DNA of 64,000 bases from Xylanimonas ulmi (GCF_004216535.1 NZ_SGWX01000001.1:310001-374000); one strand, 5' to 3'; positions 34,767-43,573 are shown, numbered from the stretch's first letter. Program-made: numbers and translations. Notes: generated from the sequence alone by a model not told the origin.

Positions 34767-35416
34767 CCGCCGACGCACGCTCCCGCACGCGCGAGGCCTT
34801 CCAGTTGCGCGCCTACTGCCACATCGACCGCATGCAGCCGCAGTTCGCGGCGTTCATCGGCACCATCACCCAGGGCGACCCGGTCGTGGAGGGGTGGGCG
34901 GCGCTGTACGTCGAGATGGCGCCCGGCAACTGGGTCTTCCCCATCGTCGACCGCGTGGTCAAGTCGACCGACGTGCGCCCCGGAAGCCAGATCGTCGAGC
35001 GGCACTACGGCATGTTCGAGGTGCACTCGGGCTCGCAGGCCGACGTGCTGCGGGCCGGCGAGGTGGTGCTCGAGGAGCTGGGGCTCGCGCAGTCGGAGCG
35101 GATGCGCCCGCAGGTCGCGTCGGTGCAGGTGGTCACCAACGTCAACCCGTTCCAGTGCCAGCTGCTCAACCGCTTCAACCGCGGGTCGATGATCGTCGCG
35201 GGCGAGACCATGCTGGTGCTCGAGGTCGAGCCCGCCGCGTATGTCACGCTCGCCGCCAACGAGGCCGAGAAGGCCGCGGCCGTCCGGCTCAACCACTTCT
35301 CCTCGGTCGGCGCGTTCGGGCGGCTGTGGATGTCGGGCACCGAGGCCGACGTGCTGGCCGCGCGCGACGCCGCGCTGACCGCGCTCGAGGCGATCGACGG
35401 AGTCGACCATGCGTGA
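34763..35416 (+). CDS. Tandem-domain BMC shell protein (BMC-T-like)
   Basis: A 217-residue protein with two BMC-like halves. The first includes WAALYVEMAPGNWVFPIVDRV and YGMFEVHSGSQADVLRAGEVVLEEL (about 45-107). The second has GSMIVAGETMLVLEVEPAAYVTLAANEAEKAA and SSVGAFGRLWMSGTEADVLAARDAALTAL (about 141-210). It is not EutL, which is present separately, and it is unlike the single-domain EutS or EutK of enterics. A permuted trimeric (BMC-T) protein similar to those in actinobacterial aminopropanol/Rhodococcus-Mycobacterium compartments is the best guess. The ATG overlaps eutJ. Confidence 0.75.
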   Translation: MTADARSRTREAFQLRAYCHIDRMQPQFAAFIGTITQGDPVVEGWAALYVEMAPGNWVFPIVDRVVKSTDVRPGSQIVERHYGMFEVHSGSQADVLRAGEVVLEELGLAQSERMRPQVASVQVVTNVNPFQCQLLNRFNRGSMIVAGETMLVLEVEPAAYVTLAANEAEKAAAVRLNHFSSVGAFGRLWMSGTEADVLAARDAALTALEAIDGVDHA

Positions 35417-36683
35417 GTCGGCGTGGCCCGAGTCGGCGTGGCCCGAGGCGCCGCCGCGCGCCACGTCCGGGCCGCGCCCCGTCGCGGGTCACCCCGTGTG
35501 GACCCGCGCGCGGGTGCGCGACGCGGTCGGGAGCGGGCTGCGCGAGTTGCGTGTGCCGGCCGGGGCCATCCTCACCCCCGACGCCCGCGACCTCGCCCGT
35601 GACCACGGGCTGCGGCTCGTGGTGGCCGTCCCCGGAGCGCGCGTCACACCCCCCGAAGCGATCCCGGACCTGCCCGCGCAGGCCGCCGAGCGGCCAGGCG
35701 CCGCGTTCCTCGCCACCCTGCACGCGCGCGCCCGCGCGGCCGACCGCACGATCGTGCTGCCCGAGGGCGACGAGCCGCGCGTGTGCGCCGCCGCCGCCCG
35801 CGTGGTCGCCGAGCGCCTCGCCCGCGTGGTGCTGCTCGGGCCCGACGACGTCGTGCGCGCCACCGCGCGCGAGGCGGGGCTCGACCCGGACGCCGTGGCG
35901 ATCTGGGACCCGCAGACCTCCCCGCACCGTGAGGCCTTCGAGCGCCGCTACCTGGAGTTGCGCGCCCACAAGGGCGTCACCTGCGACCAGGCGCGCGCCG
36001 CGATGGGAGACGTGTCGTACTTCGGCACGATGATGGTCGAACGGGGCCTGGCCGACGGCATGGTCTCGGGCGCGGCCCACACCACCGCGCACACCGTGCG
36101 CCCGGCGCTGGAGGTCATCGGCGCCCGCGAGGACGCCGACCTCGTCTCCTCGGTGTTCCTCATGTGCCTGCCGCACGGCGGCGACGACGTGCTCGTGTTC
36201 GCCGACTGCGCGATCAACATCAGCCCCACGGCCCCGCAGATCGCGGCGATCGCGGTGACCTCGGCCCGCACAGCGCGCCAGCTCGGCGTCGAGCCGCGCG
36301 TGGCGCTGCTCTCGTACGCCACCTACGGCTCGGGCGCCGGGCCCGACGTCGACCTGGTGCGTGAGGCGACGGCGCTGGCGCGCCAGGCGGCGCCCGACCT
36401 GCCCATCGACGGACCGCTGCAGTACGACGCCGCCGTCGTGCCCGAGGTCGGCGCGCGCAAGGCGCCGGGCTCGCTCGTCGCGGGGCGCGCCACGGTGCTC
36501 GTCTTCCCCGACCTGTCGGCCGGCAACATCGCGTACAAGGCGGTGCAGCGATCGGCGGGGGCGCTCGCGGTCGGGCCGGTGCTGCAGGGCCTGCGCAAGC
36601 CGGTCAACGACCTGTCGCGCGGGGCGAGCGTCGAGGACATCGTCTCGACGATCGCCGTCACCGCCGTCCAGGCGACCGGATAG
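35409..36683 (+). CDS. eutD: Phosphotransacetylase EutD (PTA type) with extra N-terminal module
   Basis: A 424-residue protein. The catalytic part (about 95-424) is a classical phosphate acetyltransferase: RTIVLPEGDEPRV, GDVSYFGTMMVERGLADGMVSGA, INISPTAPQIAAIAVTSARTAR and DGPLQYDAAVVPEVGARKAPGS. It converts acetyl-CoA to acetyl phosphate, recycling CoA. Residues about 30-72 carry an extra module (TRARVRDAVGSGL, VPAGAILTPDARDLARDHGL) resembling the N-termini of EutQ and EutT here. Enteric EutD lacks such an extension as far as I know. The start overlaps the preceding gene by 8 nt and the 3' end overlaps the convergent MocR gene by 26 bp. Confidence 0.92.
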   Translation: MRESAWPESAWPEAPPRATSGPRPVAGHPVWTRARVRDAVGSGLRELRVPAGAILTPDARDLARDHGLRLVVAVPGARVTPPEAIPDLPAQAAERPGAAFLATLHARARAADRTIVLPEGDEPRVCAAAARVVAERLARVVLLGPDDVVRATAREAGLDPDAVAIWDPQTSPHREAFERRYLELRAHKGVTCDQARAAMGDVSYFGTMMVERGLADGMVSGAAHTTAHTVRPALEVIGAREDADLVSSVFLMCLPHGGDDVLVFADCAINISPTAPQIAAIAVTSARTARQLGVEPRVALLSYATYGSGAGPDVDLVREATALARQAAPDLPIDGPLQYDAAVVPEVGARKAPGSLVAGRATVLVFPDLSAGNIAYKAVQRSAGALAVGPVLQGLRKPVNDLSRGASVEDIVSTIAVTAVQATG

Positions 36684-38061
36684 CCCGTTCGGCCCCCGGG
36701 CCGAGGGCCGAGGCGAGCGCGACGGCGAAGCCGCGCGCCGCGAGCGCCGGAAGGTTGCTGTAGTCCACCACCAGGGCGGCGCGTTGCGCGTGCACCGCGA
36801 AGTCGCCGAGGGTCGAGCAGCGGAAGCCCGCCTCGCGCACCGCGCGCGCGATCCGGAAGGGGTCGGCTCCGGCGGGCAGGACGACGACAGCCTCGGTGCC
36901 GCTGCCCGCGCCGCGCACGCGCACGGTGGGCGCGCGAGCCGCGAGCGCGGCGACGAGGGCGTCGCGCCGATCCTGGACCAACCGCAGCGTGCGGGCGTGC
37001 TGGCGGTAGAGGGCGCCTGAGGTGAGGTAGTCGGCCAGCGCGCGCGCCGTGAACCCGCAGACGGGCGCCGACGCCTCGTCGCGACCGGGCGCCCGACGCG
37101 CGCCGACGAGCCACACGACCTGCAGGTCGGTGGCGACGAGCTTGGCCGAGGAGCCGAGGTAGACCAGGTTCTCGCAGGCGTCGTCGCCGCGGGCCTGAGC
37201 GAACAGCGGCACGGAGGGGGCCGAGTCGAAGACGAACAGCGCGTCGTGGTCGTTCTCGATGATGACGCCGCCGGTGCGGCGCGACCAGTCCAGCAGGGCG
37301 GCCCGGCGCTCGGCGCTCAGGGGCGCCCCTGTGGGCCACTGCCGTGCGGGGGTCACGTGCACGGCGGCGACCTCGTTGCCGAGCAGGTCGACGCGCAGCC
37401 CCTGCTCGTCGACGGGGACGCAGCGCACCCGGCACCCGGACATCGCCAGGCGGCGCTGGAGGCCCGGCAGGCAGGGGTCCTCGATCGCGATCTCGCGGCC
37501 GGTCAGGTCGAACGCGTCGATGACGTCGCCCAGCGCGGCGCCCAGGCTCGGGCGCAGAACAAGCTCTTCCGGGGTGGTGACGATCCCGCGGGTCGTGCGA
37601 AGGAAGTCGACCAGGGCGTCGCTCAGGCAGGCGTCCGGCGCGAGCGGCGCGATGGCGCGCCGCCACGCGCGGTTCCAGTCCTTGGGGTCGAGCGCCTCGG
37701 ATGCGGCGCCTCCGGGCACCGACAGGTCGATGGAGTCGGGCGCTCGACGCGGCGGCGCGCGCGGCGGCTCCGGTGTGGCGGGGTCGACGAGGCGGGCCGC
37801 CCCGAGCCGCACCGCCGTCGCGCGTCCCTGCACCGCGATGAGCACGCCCATCCCGGCCAGGCGCTCGTAGGCGCACACCACCGATGAGCGGGCGATCCCG
37901 CTGGCGTCGGCGAGCGCGCGCGACGACGGCATCGGGTCGCCGTCCTTGATCAGCCCGTCGCGCAGCGCCCGCACCACGCCGCGCACCACGCGTTCGGTCG
38001 CAGGTCGGACCGCGGGGTCGAGGGCGAGGCACGGGGTCACGGTGGCTCGACGTCGGGCCAT
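36658..38061 (-). CDS. MocR/GabR-type PLP-binding GntR regulator
   Basis: A 467-residue regulator. An N-terminal GntR winged helix (VVRALRDGLIKDGDPMPSSRALADASGIARSSVVCAYERLAGMGVL) is joined by a Pro-rich linker to an aminotransferase-fold domain (about 110-460), with an IIENDHDALFVFD segment and the PLP Lys in LGSSAKLVATDLQVVW. Such proteins sense amines or PLP through the aldimine. Its 3' end overlaps eutD by 26 bp tail-to-tail, and the operon has no eutR or eutVW, so it may regulate eut. ATG 38061 gives the usual length; the open frame upstream has no domain. Confidence 0.87.
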   Translation of the reverse strand: MARRRATVTPCLALDPAVRPATERVVRGVVRALRDGLIKDGDPMPSSRALADASGIARSSVVCAYERLAGMGVLIAVQGRATAVRLGAARLVDPATPEPPRAPPRRAPDSIDLSVPGGAASEALDPKDWNRAWRRAIAPLAPDACLSDALVDFLRTTRGIVTTPEELVLRPSLGAALGDVIDAFDLTGREIAIEDPCLPGLQRRLAMSGCRVRCVPVDEQGLRVDLLGNEVAAVHVTPARQWPTGAPLSAERRAALLDWSRRTGGVIIENDHDALFVFDSAPSVPLFAQARGDDACENLVYLGSSAKLVATDLQVVWLVGARRAPGRDEASAPVCGFTARALADYLTSGALYRQHARTLRLVQDRRDALVAALAARAPTVRVRGAGSGTEAVVVLPAGADPFRIARAVREAGFRCSTLGDFAVHAQRAALVVDYSNLPALAARGFAVALASALGPGAERAIRSPGRR

Positions 38062-38095
38062 GCCCCCACAGTGGCGCCTGGTGGACCCTGCTGTC

Positions 38096-38118
38096 CGCAA
38101 TATGGCAGACGCAGTATG
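38096..38118. repeat. Direct repeat CGCARTATG x2 upstream of the MocR gene
   Basis: CGCAATATG (38096-38104) and CGCAGTATG (38110-38118) are 14 bp apart, 35-57 bp upstream of the MocR ATG. They could be an autoregulatory site for this direct-repeat-binding family. They differ from the repeat upstream of eutH, so the evidence is weak. Confidence 0.3.
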
Positions 38119-38155
38119 CGCGTGTGGCACGCTCGCGCTGGCGAGATGCGTCACG

Positions 38156-38180
38156 CCGCGGGCGGGGGCGGCGCCCGCGG
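38156..38180 (-). terminator. Hairpin terminator after hisN
   Basis: CCGCGGGCG (38156-38164) and CGCCCGCGG (38172-38180) form a perfect 9-bp all-GC stem with a 7-base loop, starting five bases after the hisN stop. There is no U-tract. It would separate the aroA-rsgA-hisN operon from the MocR gene. Confidence 0.6.
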
Positions 38181-38184
38181 GCCG

Positions 38185-38979
38185 TCAGCCGAGGTAGACC
38201 AGGACCTCGTCGTGCAGGCGCCCGTTGGTCGCCACGGCGTTGCCGCCCCACGGACCGGGCTCGCCGTCGAGCGAGGTGAAGCGTCCGCCCGCCTCGGTCA
38301 CGATCGGCACGAGCGCGGCCATGTCGTAGAGCTGGAGCTCGGGCTCGGCCGCGATGTCGGCGGCGCCCTCGGCCACGAGCATGTATGACCAGAAGTCTCC
38401 GTAGCCGCGCGTGCGGTAGCAGCGGCGCGTCAGGTCGAGGAACCCGCCGAGCTTGTCGCGCTCCTCCCAGCCGCCGAGCGAGGCGTAGGAGAACGAGGCG
38501 TCCTCGATGGCGCGCACCCCCGAGACGTTCATGCGCGTGGCCGAGGAGAGCGCGCGGCCGGTCCACGCGCCCTGGCCGCGGGCGGCCCACCAGCGCCGCC
38601 CGAGCGCCGGGGCGGACACCAGGCCCATGACGACCTCGTCGCCGTCGGCGAGTGCGATGAGCGTGGCCCACACGGGCACGCCGCGCACAAAGTTCTTGGT
38701 GCCGTCGATGGGGTCGATGATCCAGCGCCGCGCGCCGCCACCGGCCGTGCCGTACTCCTCTCCCACCACGGCGTCCCGCGTGCGGGCTCGCTTGAGCTGC
38801 GCGCGGATGAACTCCTCGGCGGCTTTGTCGGCGTCGGAGACTGGCGTGTTGTCCGGCTTGGTCTCGACGTGCAGGTCGAGGGCGCGGAAGCGCTCCATGG
38901 TCAGGGCGTCGACCTGGTCGGCGATCACATGCGCCAGTCGCAGGTCGTCCTCGTACGTGCGATCGGTGCTCACGCTCAC
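38185..38979 (-). CDS. hisN: Histidinol-phosphatase of the inositol monophosphatase family
   Basis: A 264-residue enzyme with the IMPase metal-site motifs: VVGEEYG, WIIDPIDGTKNFVRGVPVWATLIAL and, near the end, LYDMAALVPIVTEAGGRF. In Actinobacteria this subfamily is HisN, which dephosphorylates histidinol phosphate in histidine synthesis, although inositol phosphatase activity cannot be excluded from sequence. The GTG start overlaps the rsgA stop by 4 nt. Last gene of the aroA-rsgA-hisN operon. Confidence 0.88.
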   Translation of the reverse strand: MSVSTDRTYEDDLRLAHVIADQVDALTMERFRALDLHVETKPDNTPVSDADKAAEEFIRAQLKRARTRDAVVGEEYGTAGGGARRWIIDPIDGTKNFVRGVPVWATLIALADGDEVVMGLVSAPALGRRWWAARGQGAWTGRALSSATRMNVSGVRAIEDASFSYASLGGWEERDKLGGFLDLTRRCYRTRGYGDFWSYMLVAEGAADIAAEPELQLYDMAALVPIVTEAGGRFTSLDGEPGPWGGNAVATNGRLHDEVLVYLG

Positions 38980-40007
38980 ACGCTAGCGGTGCGCGAGGCC
39001 AGAAGGCGTCGAAAGCTCACCACACGGGCCTGCCGTGTCGCCCGCGTCTCGGCGTCGGGCGACGCCTCAAGCCACTCGTCGAGCGCGCAGTCGGGCGCTT
39101 CGGCCAGGTGCGTGCACCCGCGCGGGCACTCGGCCGCGGCCTCGTCCAGGTCCTCGAAAGCGGCCAGCACGTGGTCCACCTCGACGTGCGCGAGGCCCAG
39201 CGACCGGACGCCCGGGGTGTCGACCACCCAGCCCTGTGCGCCCGGCAGGCGCAGCGCCACCGCCGACGTCGAGGTGTGCCGTCCGCGCCCGGTGACGTCG
39301 TTGACGTGCCCGGTCGCCCGCCGCGCGCCCGGCACCAGCGCGTTGACCAGCGTCGACTTGCCGACGCCCGAGTGCCCCAGCAGCACCGAGACGCGCCCGC
39401 GCAGCCGCTCGCGCACCGCGTCGAGGGAGGCGGGGTCGGTGAGCGTCGAGGTGACCACGACGTCGACTCCGAGCGGCTCATAGAGCCCGCGCAACCCGTC
39501 GGCCGGGGCGAGGTCGGACTTGGTCAGGCACAGCAGCACGCGCATCCCGGCGTCGTACGCCGCGACGACCGCGCGATCGATCATCCCGGTGCGCGGCTCG
39601 GGCTGCGCCAGCGCTGTGACGATCACGAGCTGGTCCGCATTGGCGACCACGATGCGCTCATACGGGTCGGTGTCGTCCGCGGTGCGCCGCAGCACCGAGG
39701 TGCGCTCGGCGATCCGCACGATGCGCGCCAGGGTGCCCTTGTCGCCGCTCGTGTCGCCGACGACGTCGACGCGGTCGCCGACGACGGCGCGCGTGCGCGA
39801 GAGCTCGCGCGCCTTCATCGCCAGCACCGCCCGCTCGTCGTCGCCGCCCTCATCCAGCAGCAGCGTGTAGCGCCCGCGGTCGACGCCCGTCACCAGGCCC
39901 GTGACGGCGTCGGCGTGCTCGGGGCGCTGCTTGGAGCGGGGCCGGCTGCCCCGTTTGGACGGGCGAGCGAACGCCTCGTGCTCGTCGCGCCCGCCCCGTC
40001 GCGCCAT
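38976..40007 (-). CDS. rsgA: Ribosome small-subunit-dependent GTPase A
   Basis: A 343-residue circularly permuted GTPase: OB domain, then LCLTKSDLAPA (G4), LGHSGVGKSTLVNALV (G1), DTPGVRSLGL (G3), and a C-terminal zinc site around CPRGCTHLAEAPDCAL. It acts in late 30S maturation. ATG 40007 overlaps the aroA stop by 4 nt and is preferred over the upstream ATG at 40025, which lies inside aroA. Confidence 0.95.
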   Translation of the reverse strand: MARRGGRDEHEAFARPSKRGSRPRSKQRPEHADAVTGLVTGVDRGRYTLLLDEGGDDERAVLAMKARELSRTRAVVGDRVDVVGDTSGDKGTLARIVRIAERTSVLRRTADDTDPYERIVVANADQLVIVTALAQPEPRTGMIDRAVVAAYDAGMRVLLCLTKSDLAPADGLRGLYEPLGVDVVVTSTLTDPASLDAVRERLRGRVSVLLGHSGVGKSTLVNALVPGARRATGHVNDVTGRGRHTSTSAVALRLPGAQGWVVDTPGVRSLGLAHVEVDHVLAAFEDLDEAAAECPRGCTHLAEAPDCALDEWLEASPDAETRATRQARVVSFRRLLASRTASV

Positions 40008-41329
40008 CAGAGCATCGCCTGCCACAGCCCCGCGAACCCGGGCAGGGTCTTGGCGGTGGTCTCGACGTCCTCGACCATGACCCCGGGAACCCGCAGGCCG
40101 AGCAGCGCGCCCGAGGTGGCCATGCGGTGGTCGGCGTAGGTGTGGAACACGCCGCCGTGCAGGGGACGGGGAGTGATGACGAGCCCGTCGCGCGTCTCCT
40201 CGGCCTGGCCGCCCAGCCGTGTGATCTCCGCCGCCAGCGCCGCCAGGCGGTCGGTCTCATGCCCGCGCAGGTGCGCGATGCCGCGCAGGCGGCTGGGGGA
40301 GTCGGCCAGCGCGGCGAGCGCGGCGATCGTGGGGGCGAGCTCTCCCGCGGCCTTGAGGTCGACGTCGACGCCGCGCACCGTGCCGTCTCCGGTCACCGTG
40401 AGCACGCCGTCGGGCGACAGCGACGTGGAGGCGCCCATCTGCTCCAGCAGCCCGGGCACGAGCGCGCCCGGCTGCGTGGTCGCAGCCGGCCACCCCGGCA
40501 CCGACACGCGGCCCCCGGCCACGAGCGCGGCGGCCAGGAACGGCGCCGCGTTGGACAGGTCAGGCTCGACGCGCACGTCGCGCGCGGAGATCGGTCCGGG
40601 GGTGACCACCCAGATGCCGTCCCGTGAGTCGTCGACGCGCACCCCGGCGTCGCGCAGCGTGGCGACCGTCATCTGGATGTGCGGCAGGCTCGGCAGCGTC
40701 GTGCCGACGTGGCGCAGCGTCAGACCCTGCTCGAACCGCGCGGCGGCCAGCAGCAGGCCCGAGACGAACTGGCTCGACGCCGACGCGTCGACGTCCACGG
40801 CGCCGCCGCGCAGGCCGCCGCGCCCGGCCACCGTGAATGGCAGCGTCGAGGGCAGGTCGGGGGAGCCGGGCGCGCTCACGACGACGCCGAGGGCGTGCAG
40901 CGCGCGCAGCACCGGACCCATGGGGCGTACGCGGGCCTGCGGGTCGCCGTCGAAGCGCACGGGGCCGTCGGCCAGCGCCGCGACGGGCGGAAGGAAGCGC
41001 ATGACGGTGCCGGCCAGACCGCAGTCGATGTCGACGTCGCCCGTCAGCGGGCCGGGGGTGACGTGGAGCGTGGAGGGCGCCTCACCCTCCTCGACGCCGA
41101 CGCCGAGCGTGCGCAGCGCGCCGATCATGAGGTCGGCGTCGCGGCTGCGTAGTGCGCCACGCAGCGTGCCCGGCCCGTCGGCGAGCGCCGCCAGCACCAG
41201 CAGCCGGTTGGTCAGCGACTTGGAGCCGGGGACCTCGACGGTCGCGTCGAGCGGCCTCGCGGTGACGGGCGCCGCCCACAGGTCGGCGGCGGTGGGCTGG
41301 GGCGCCCCGGCGGGCGCGGTCGACGTCAT
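40007..41329 (-). CDS. aroA: 3-phosphoshikimate 1-carboxyvinyltransferase (EPSP synthase)
   Basis: A 440-residue EPSP synthase of the shikimate pathway. Motifs are [86 protein letters not shown] and a C-terminal [20 protein letters not shown]. The LAGTVMRF substrate loop matches the usual LGNAGTAMRF pattern in a variant form common in Actinobacteria. It heads the operon with rsgA and hisN. Confidence 0.96.
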   Translation of the reverse strand: MTSTAPAGAPQPTAADLWAAPVTARPLDATVEVPGSKSLTNRLLVLAALADGPGTLRGALRSRDADLMIGALRTLGVGVEEGEAPSTLHVTPGPLTGDVDIDCGLAGTVMRFLPPVAALADGPVRFDGDPQARVRPMGPVLRALHALGVVVSAPGSPDLPSTLPFTVAGRGGLRGGAVDVDASASSQFVSGLLLAAARFEQGLTLRHVGTTLPSLPHIQMTVATLRDAGVRVDDSRDGIWVVTPGPISARDVRVEPDLSNAAPFLAAALVAGGRVSVPGWPAATTQPGALVPGLLEQMGASTSLSPDGVLTVTGDGTVRGVDVDLKAAGELAPTIAALAALADSPSRLRGIAHLRGHETDRLAALAAEITRLGGQAEETRDGLVITPRPLHGGVFHTYADHRMATSGALLGLRVPGVMVEDVETTAKTLPGFAGLWQAML

Positions 41330-41409
41330 GGGGCCCAGGCTACTGGGCGGGGTGAGGGCCCCTCGCGGCGCGGCCGGAGTCGGTCGGCCGACCGGACTGC
41401 CGCTGACGG

Positions 41410-41889
41410 CTAATCAGCGTGGCGGACGTCGGCCTGGCGCGCCTGCGCCTTGAGCCTGCGGGCGTTGCTCACCCGCCACGACAGCCCCGGCTTGCCCTCG
41501 GTGTCCAACCCGGCGAGCAGCGCGCCCCCGACGAGCCCGAGCGCGCGCACGAACCGCGCGGACTTCTCGGCGCGCTCGGGGCCCCTGGTGGTGAACGGCT
41601 GGTGTGCCACCGCCAGCGGCGCCGTGAGCGCCGCGAGCTTGAGCGAGGCGACACGCGGCAGGAGCCCGACGCCCAGCCCGACGCCGAGCGCCGCCGTGAG
41701 CCCGCCGTGCGCGCGCACGGCGAGCGTGAGGTTCGCGTCGGTGAGCCGGGCGACGCCCAGACGGTCGGTGACCTGGTCGGCGAGTCCTCGCGCGGCCTCG
41801 ACGTGCTCGTCGGGGTGCAGGGCCGCCTGGACGCCGTCGTACACGAACGGAGCGGCCAGGAGGGGGCGGGCGATACGACGCAGCAGCAT
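41410..41889 (-). CDS. DoxX-family membrane protein
   Basis: A 159-residue protein with four hydrophobic helices: [23 protein letters not shown], then [37 protein letters not shown] and a C-terminal [16 protein letters not shown]. This is the DoxX/YphA pattern, with functions ranging from quinol oxidation partners to redox membrane complexes. ATG 41889 has GTGGAG upstream. It is divergent from the sigR promoter region, which hints at a redox role, but this is weak. Confidence 0.8.
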   Translation of the reverse strand: MLLRRIARPLLAAPFVYDGVQAALHPDEHVEAARGLADQVTDRLGVARLTDANLTLAVRAHGGLTAALGVGLGVGLLPRVASLKLAALTAPLAVAHQPFTTRGPERAEKSARFVRALGLVGGALLAGLDTEGKPGLSWRVSNARRLKAQARQADVRHAD

Positions 41890-41979
41890 GGCTCCACCAT
41901 TCCAGAGCGGCGGGCCGCGCGCAGGCCGGCGGCGGCGCCGACCGCGCCACACCGCGCTGTGGCGCGCCATGGCGCGCGC

Positions 41980-42007
41980 GGGAATGCGGACACCGCGCGT
42001 GGGCGTT
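41980..42007 (+). promoter_or_regulatory. SigR/SigH-type promoter of sigR
   Basis: GGGAAT (41980-41985), exactly 18 bases, then CGTT (42004-42007) matches the GGGAAT-N18-CGTT consensus of actinobacterial SigR/SigH. Transcription would begin near 42013-42015, only a few bases before an in-frame ATG at 42018. This makes sigR self-inducing. Confidence 0.8.
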
Positions 42008-42200
42008 GAGCCCAACGATGTCGTACGCACCCTGCCCCAGCCGACCCGCGCCACCCGTCGCGCAGGTCGCCGCGCCTCGTCCCGTCGAGACGGTCCGGCT
42101 GTTCGCCTTCCCCGCCGAGGTCGACGGCGTGACCAAGGAGCGCGCGTCGGCGAGGGCCTGGCCGCCCGGCGCGATGGTCCAGGGGCTAGGCTCGTCGGCG

Positions 42201-42872
42201 ATGAGCGACGACCTGACCGACGAGCGGGACACCGACCTGGGCGAGCCCGGGACGGCCCGCGCCCCCGAGGGCGAGGACGCCACCGCGCGCGCGGCGCGCT
42301 TTGAGCGGGACGCGATCGTGCACCTGGATCAGCTCTACTCGGCCGCGCTGCGCATGACGCGCAACCCCGCCGACGCCGAGGACCTGGTGCAGGAGACCTT
42401 CGCCAAGGCGTTCGCGGCATTCCACCAGTACCGTCCGGGCACCAACCTCAAGGCGTGGCTGTACCGGATCTTGACGAACACGTTCATCAACAGCTACCGC
42501 AAGAAGCAGCGTGAGCCGCAGCAGTCCCAGACCGACGACGTCGAGGACTGGCAGATCGCGCGCGCGGCGTCGCACACCTCGCAGGGCCTGCGCTCTGCCG
42601 AGGCAGAGGCCCTGGACCGCCTGCCCGACTCCGACGTCAAGCGCGCCCTCGCGCAGCTTCCGGAGGACCGCCGCATGGTCGTCTACTACGCCGACGTCGA
42701 GGGCTTCCCCTACAAGGAGATCGCCGAGATCATGGGCACGCCCATCGGCACCGTGATGTCCCGGCTCCACCGCGGTCGCAAGCAGCTGCGTGAGCTGCTC
42801 GCCGACTACGCCGCGGAGCGAGGGCTGGTCGCACCCCACGTCCCTGCGCAGGCGCACGGAGGCACGAAGTGA
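42201..42872 (+). CDS. sigR: ECF sigma factor SigR/SigH (thiol-oxidative stress)
   Basis: A 223-residue sigma factor of the SigR/SigH (ECF12) group. Region 2 (about 35-105): [59 protein letters not shown]. Region 4 (about 145-205): [47 protein letters not shown]. It is held by RsrA and released by disulfide stress to drive thioredoxin, mycothiol and protease genes. ATG 42201 gives the standard protein. The frame is open further upstream to ATG 42018, allowing a 284-residue isoform from the self-induced promoter. A TAGGCT 9 bases before ATG 42201 could give a near-leaderless basal transcript. Confidence 0.95.
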   Translation: MSDDLTDERDTDLGEPGTARAPEGEDATARAARFERDAIVHLDQLYSAALRMTRNPADAEDLVQETFAKAFAAFHQYRPGTNLKAWLYRILTNTFINSYRKKQREPQQSQTDDVEDWQIARAASHTSQGLRSAEAEALDRLPDSDVKRALAQLPEDRRMVVYYADVEGFPYKEIAEIMGTPIGTVMSRLHRGRKQLRELLADYAAERGLVAPHVPAQAHGGTK

Positions 42873-43135
42873 GCAAGCCGATCCCGCACGACACCACGGG
42901 CGAGTCCGAGTGCGAGCACGCGCTCGTGCACCTGTACGAGTTCCTCGACTCGGAGATGACGCCCGACGATGAGCAGCGCATGCGTGACCACCTCGCGCAC
43001 TGCTCGCCGTGCCTCGCCGAGCTCAGCGCCGAGGAGATCGTCAAGAAGCTCGTGCGGCGCTCGTGCGCCGAGCGCGCCCCCGAGGCGCTGCGCGTGCGCA
43101 TCCACGCGCAGTTGACGGTGATGACGACGGGCTGA
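42869..43135 (+). CDS. rsrA: Zinc-binding anti-sigma factor RsrA
   Basis: An 88-residue redox anti-sigma factor of the ZAS family. The zinc/redox centre is [12 protein letters not shown] (H-x3-C-x2-C) with an upstream Cys in [14 protein letters not shown], followed by a sigma-binding helix. Oxidation of the cysteines ejects zinc and frees SigR. The GTG start overlaps the sigR stop by 4 nt. It is followed 22 nt later by a strong terminator. Confidence 0.95.
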   Translation: MSKPIPHDTTGESECEHALVHLYEFLDSEMTPDDEQRMRDHLAHCSPCLAELSAEEIVKKLVRRSCAERAPEALRVRIHAQLTVMTTG

Positions 43136-43156
43136 GCGCCCCACCCTCGACGCAGA

Positions 43157-43190
43157 TGAGGCCGCGGACCCTGGGGGGTCCGCGGCCTCA
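43157..43190 (+). terminator. Terminator of sigR-rsrA
   Basis: TGAGGCCGCGGACC (43157-43170) pairs perfectly over 14 bp with GGTCCGCGGCCTCA (43177-43190) across a CTGGGG loop, 22 nt after the rsrA stop. The following TTCGCG gives no real U-run. Confidence 0.85.
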
Positions 43191-43204
43191 TTCGCGTCAG
43201 CGAC

Positions 43205-43573
43205 GGCTCAGGCTGTCCTTGTGAACGCCTGAGCCTGCGGCTTCGCTGCGGGCGAGTGCCTCGTACCTCGGCCCTCACCCTCCGCTACGCCTACGGCTCA
43301 GGCTGTCCTTTTGAACGCCTGAGCCTGCGGCTTCGCTGCGGGCGAGTGCCTCGTACCTCGGCCCTCACCCTCCGCTACGCCTACGGCTCAGGCTGTCCTT
43401 TTGAACGCCTGAGCCTGCGGCTTCGCTGCGGGCGAGTGCCTCGTACCTCGGCCCTCACCCTCCGCTACGCCTACGGCTCAGGCTGTCCTTTTGAACGCCT
43501 GAGCCTGCGGCTTCGCTGCGGGCGAGTGCCTCGTACCTCGGCCCTCACCCTCCGCTACGCCTACGGCTCAGGC
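43205..43573. repeat. Four tandem 90-bp repeats plus a 9-bp partial copy
   Basis: Units start at 43205, 43295, 43385 and 43475, each exactly 90 bp, and a fifth begins at 43565 but ends after GGCTCAGGC. Copies 2-4 appear identical; copy 1 differs by one base (GTCCTTG versus GTCCTTT). Every copy contains a 9-bp inverted repeat, GGCTCAGGC and GCCTGAGCC around a 13-base loop, so RNA from either strand would form a row of hairpins. The unit length is a multiple of three and leaves one frame open throughout, but I do not think it is coding. The partial copy contains the stop codon of bL37. Together with the rsrA terminator it fills the 432-base gap between rsrA and bL37. Confidence 0.93.

Noticed and set aside
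36323-38671. Open frame of 782 codons in a second minus frame across eutD, the MocR gene and hisN
   Set aside because: Composition is dominated by Arg, Ala, Pro and Gly; no motif; it overlaps three recognised genes in other frames.
43205-43573. CRISPR array
   Set aside because: The units are 90 bp and nearly identical throughout with no variable spacers, and no cas genes are nearby.
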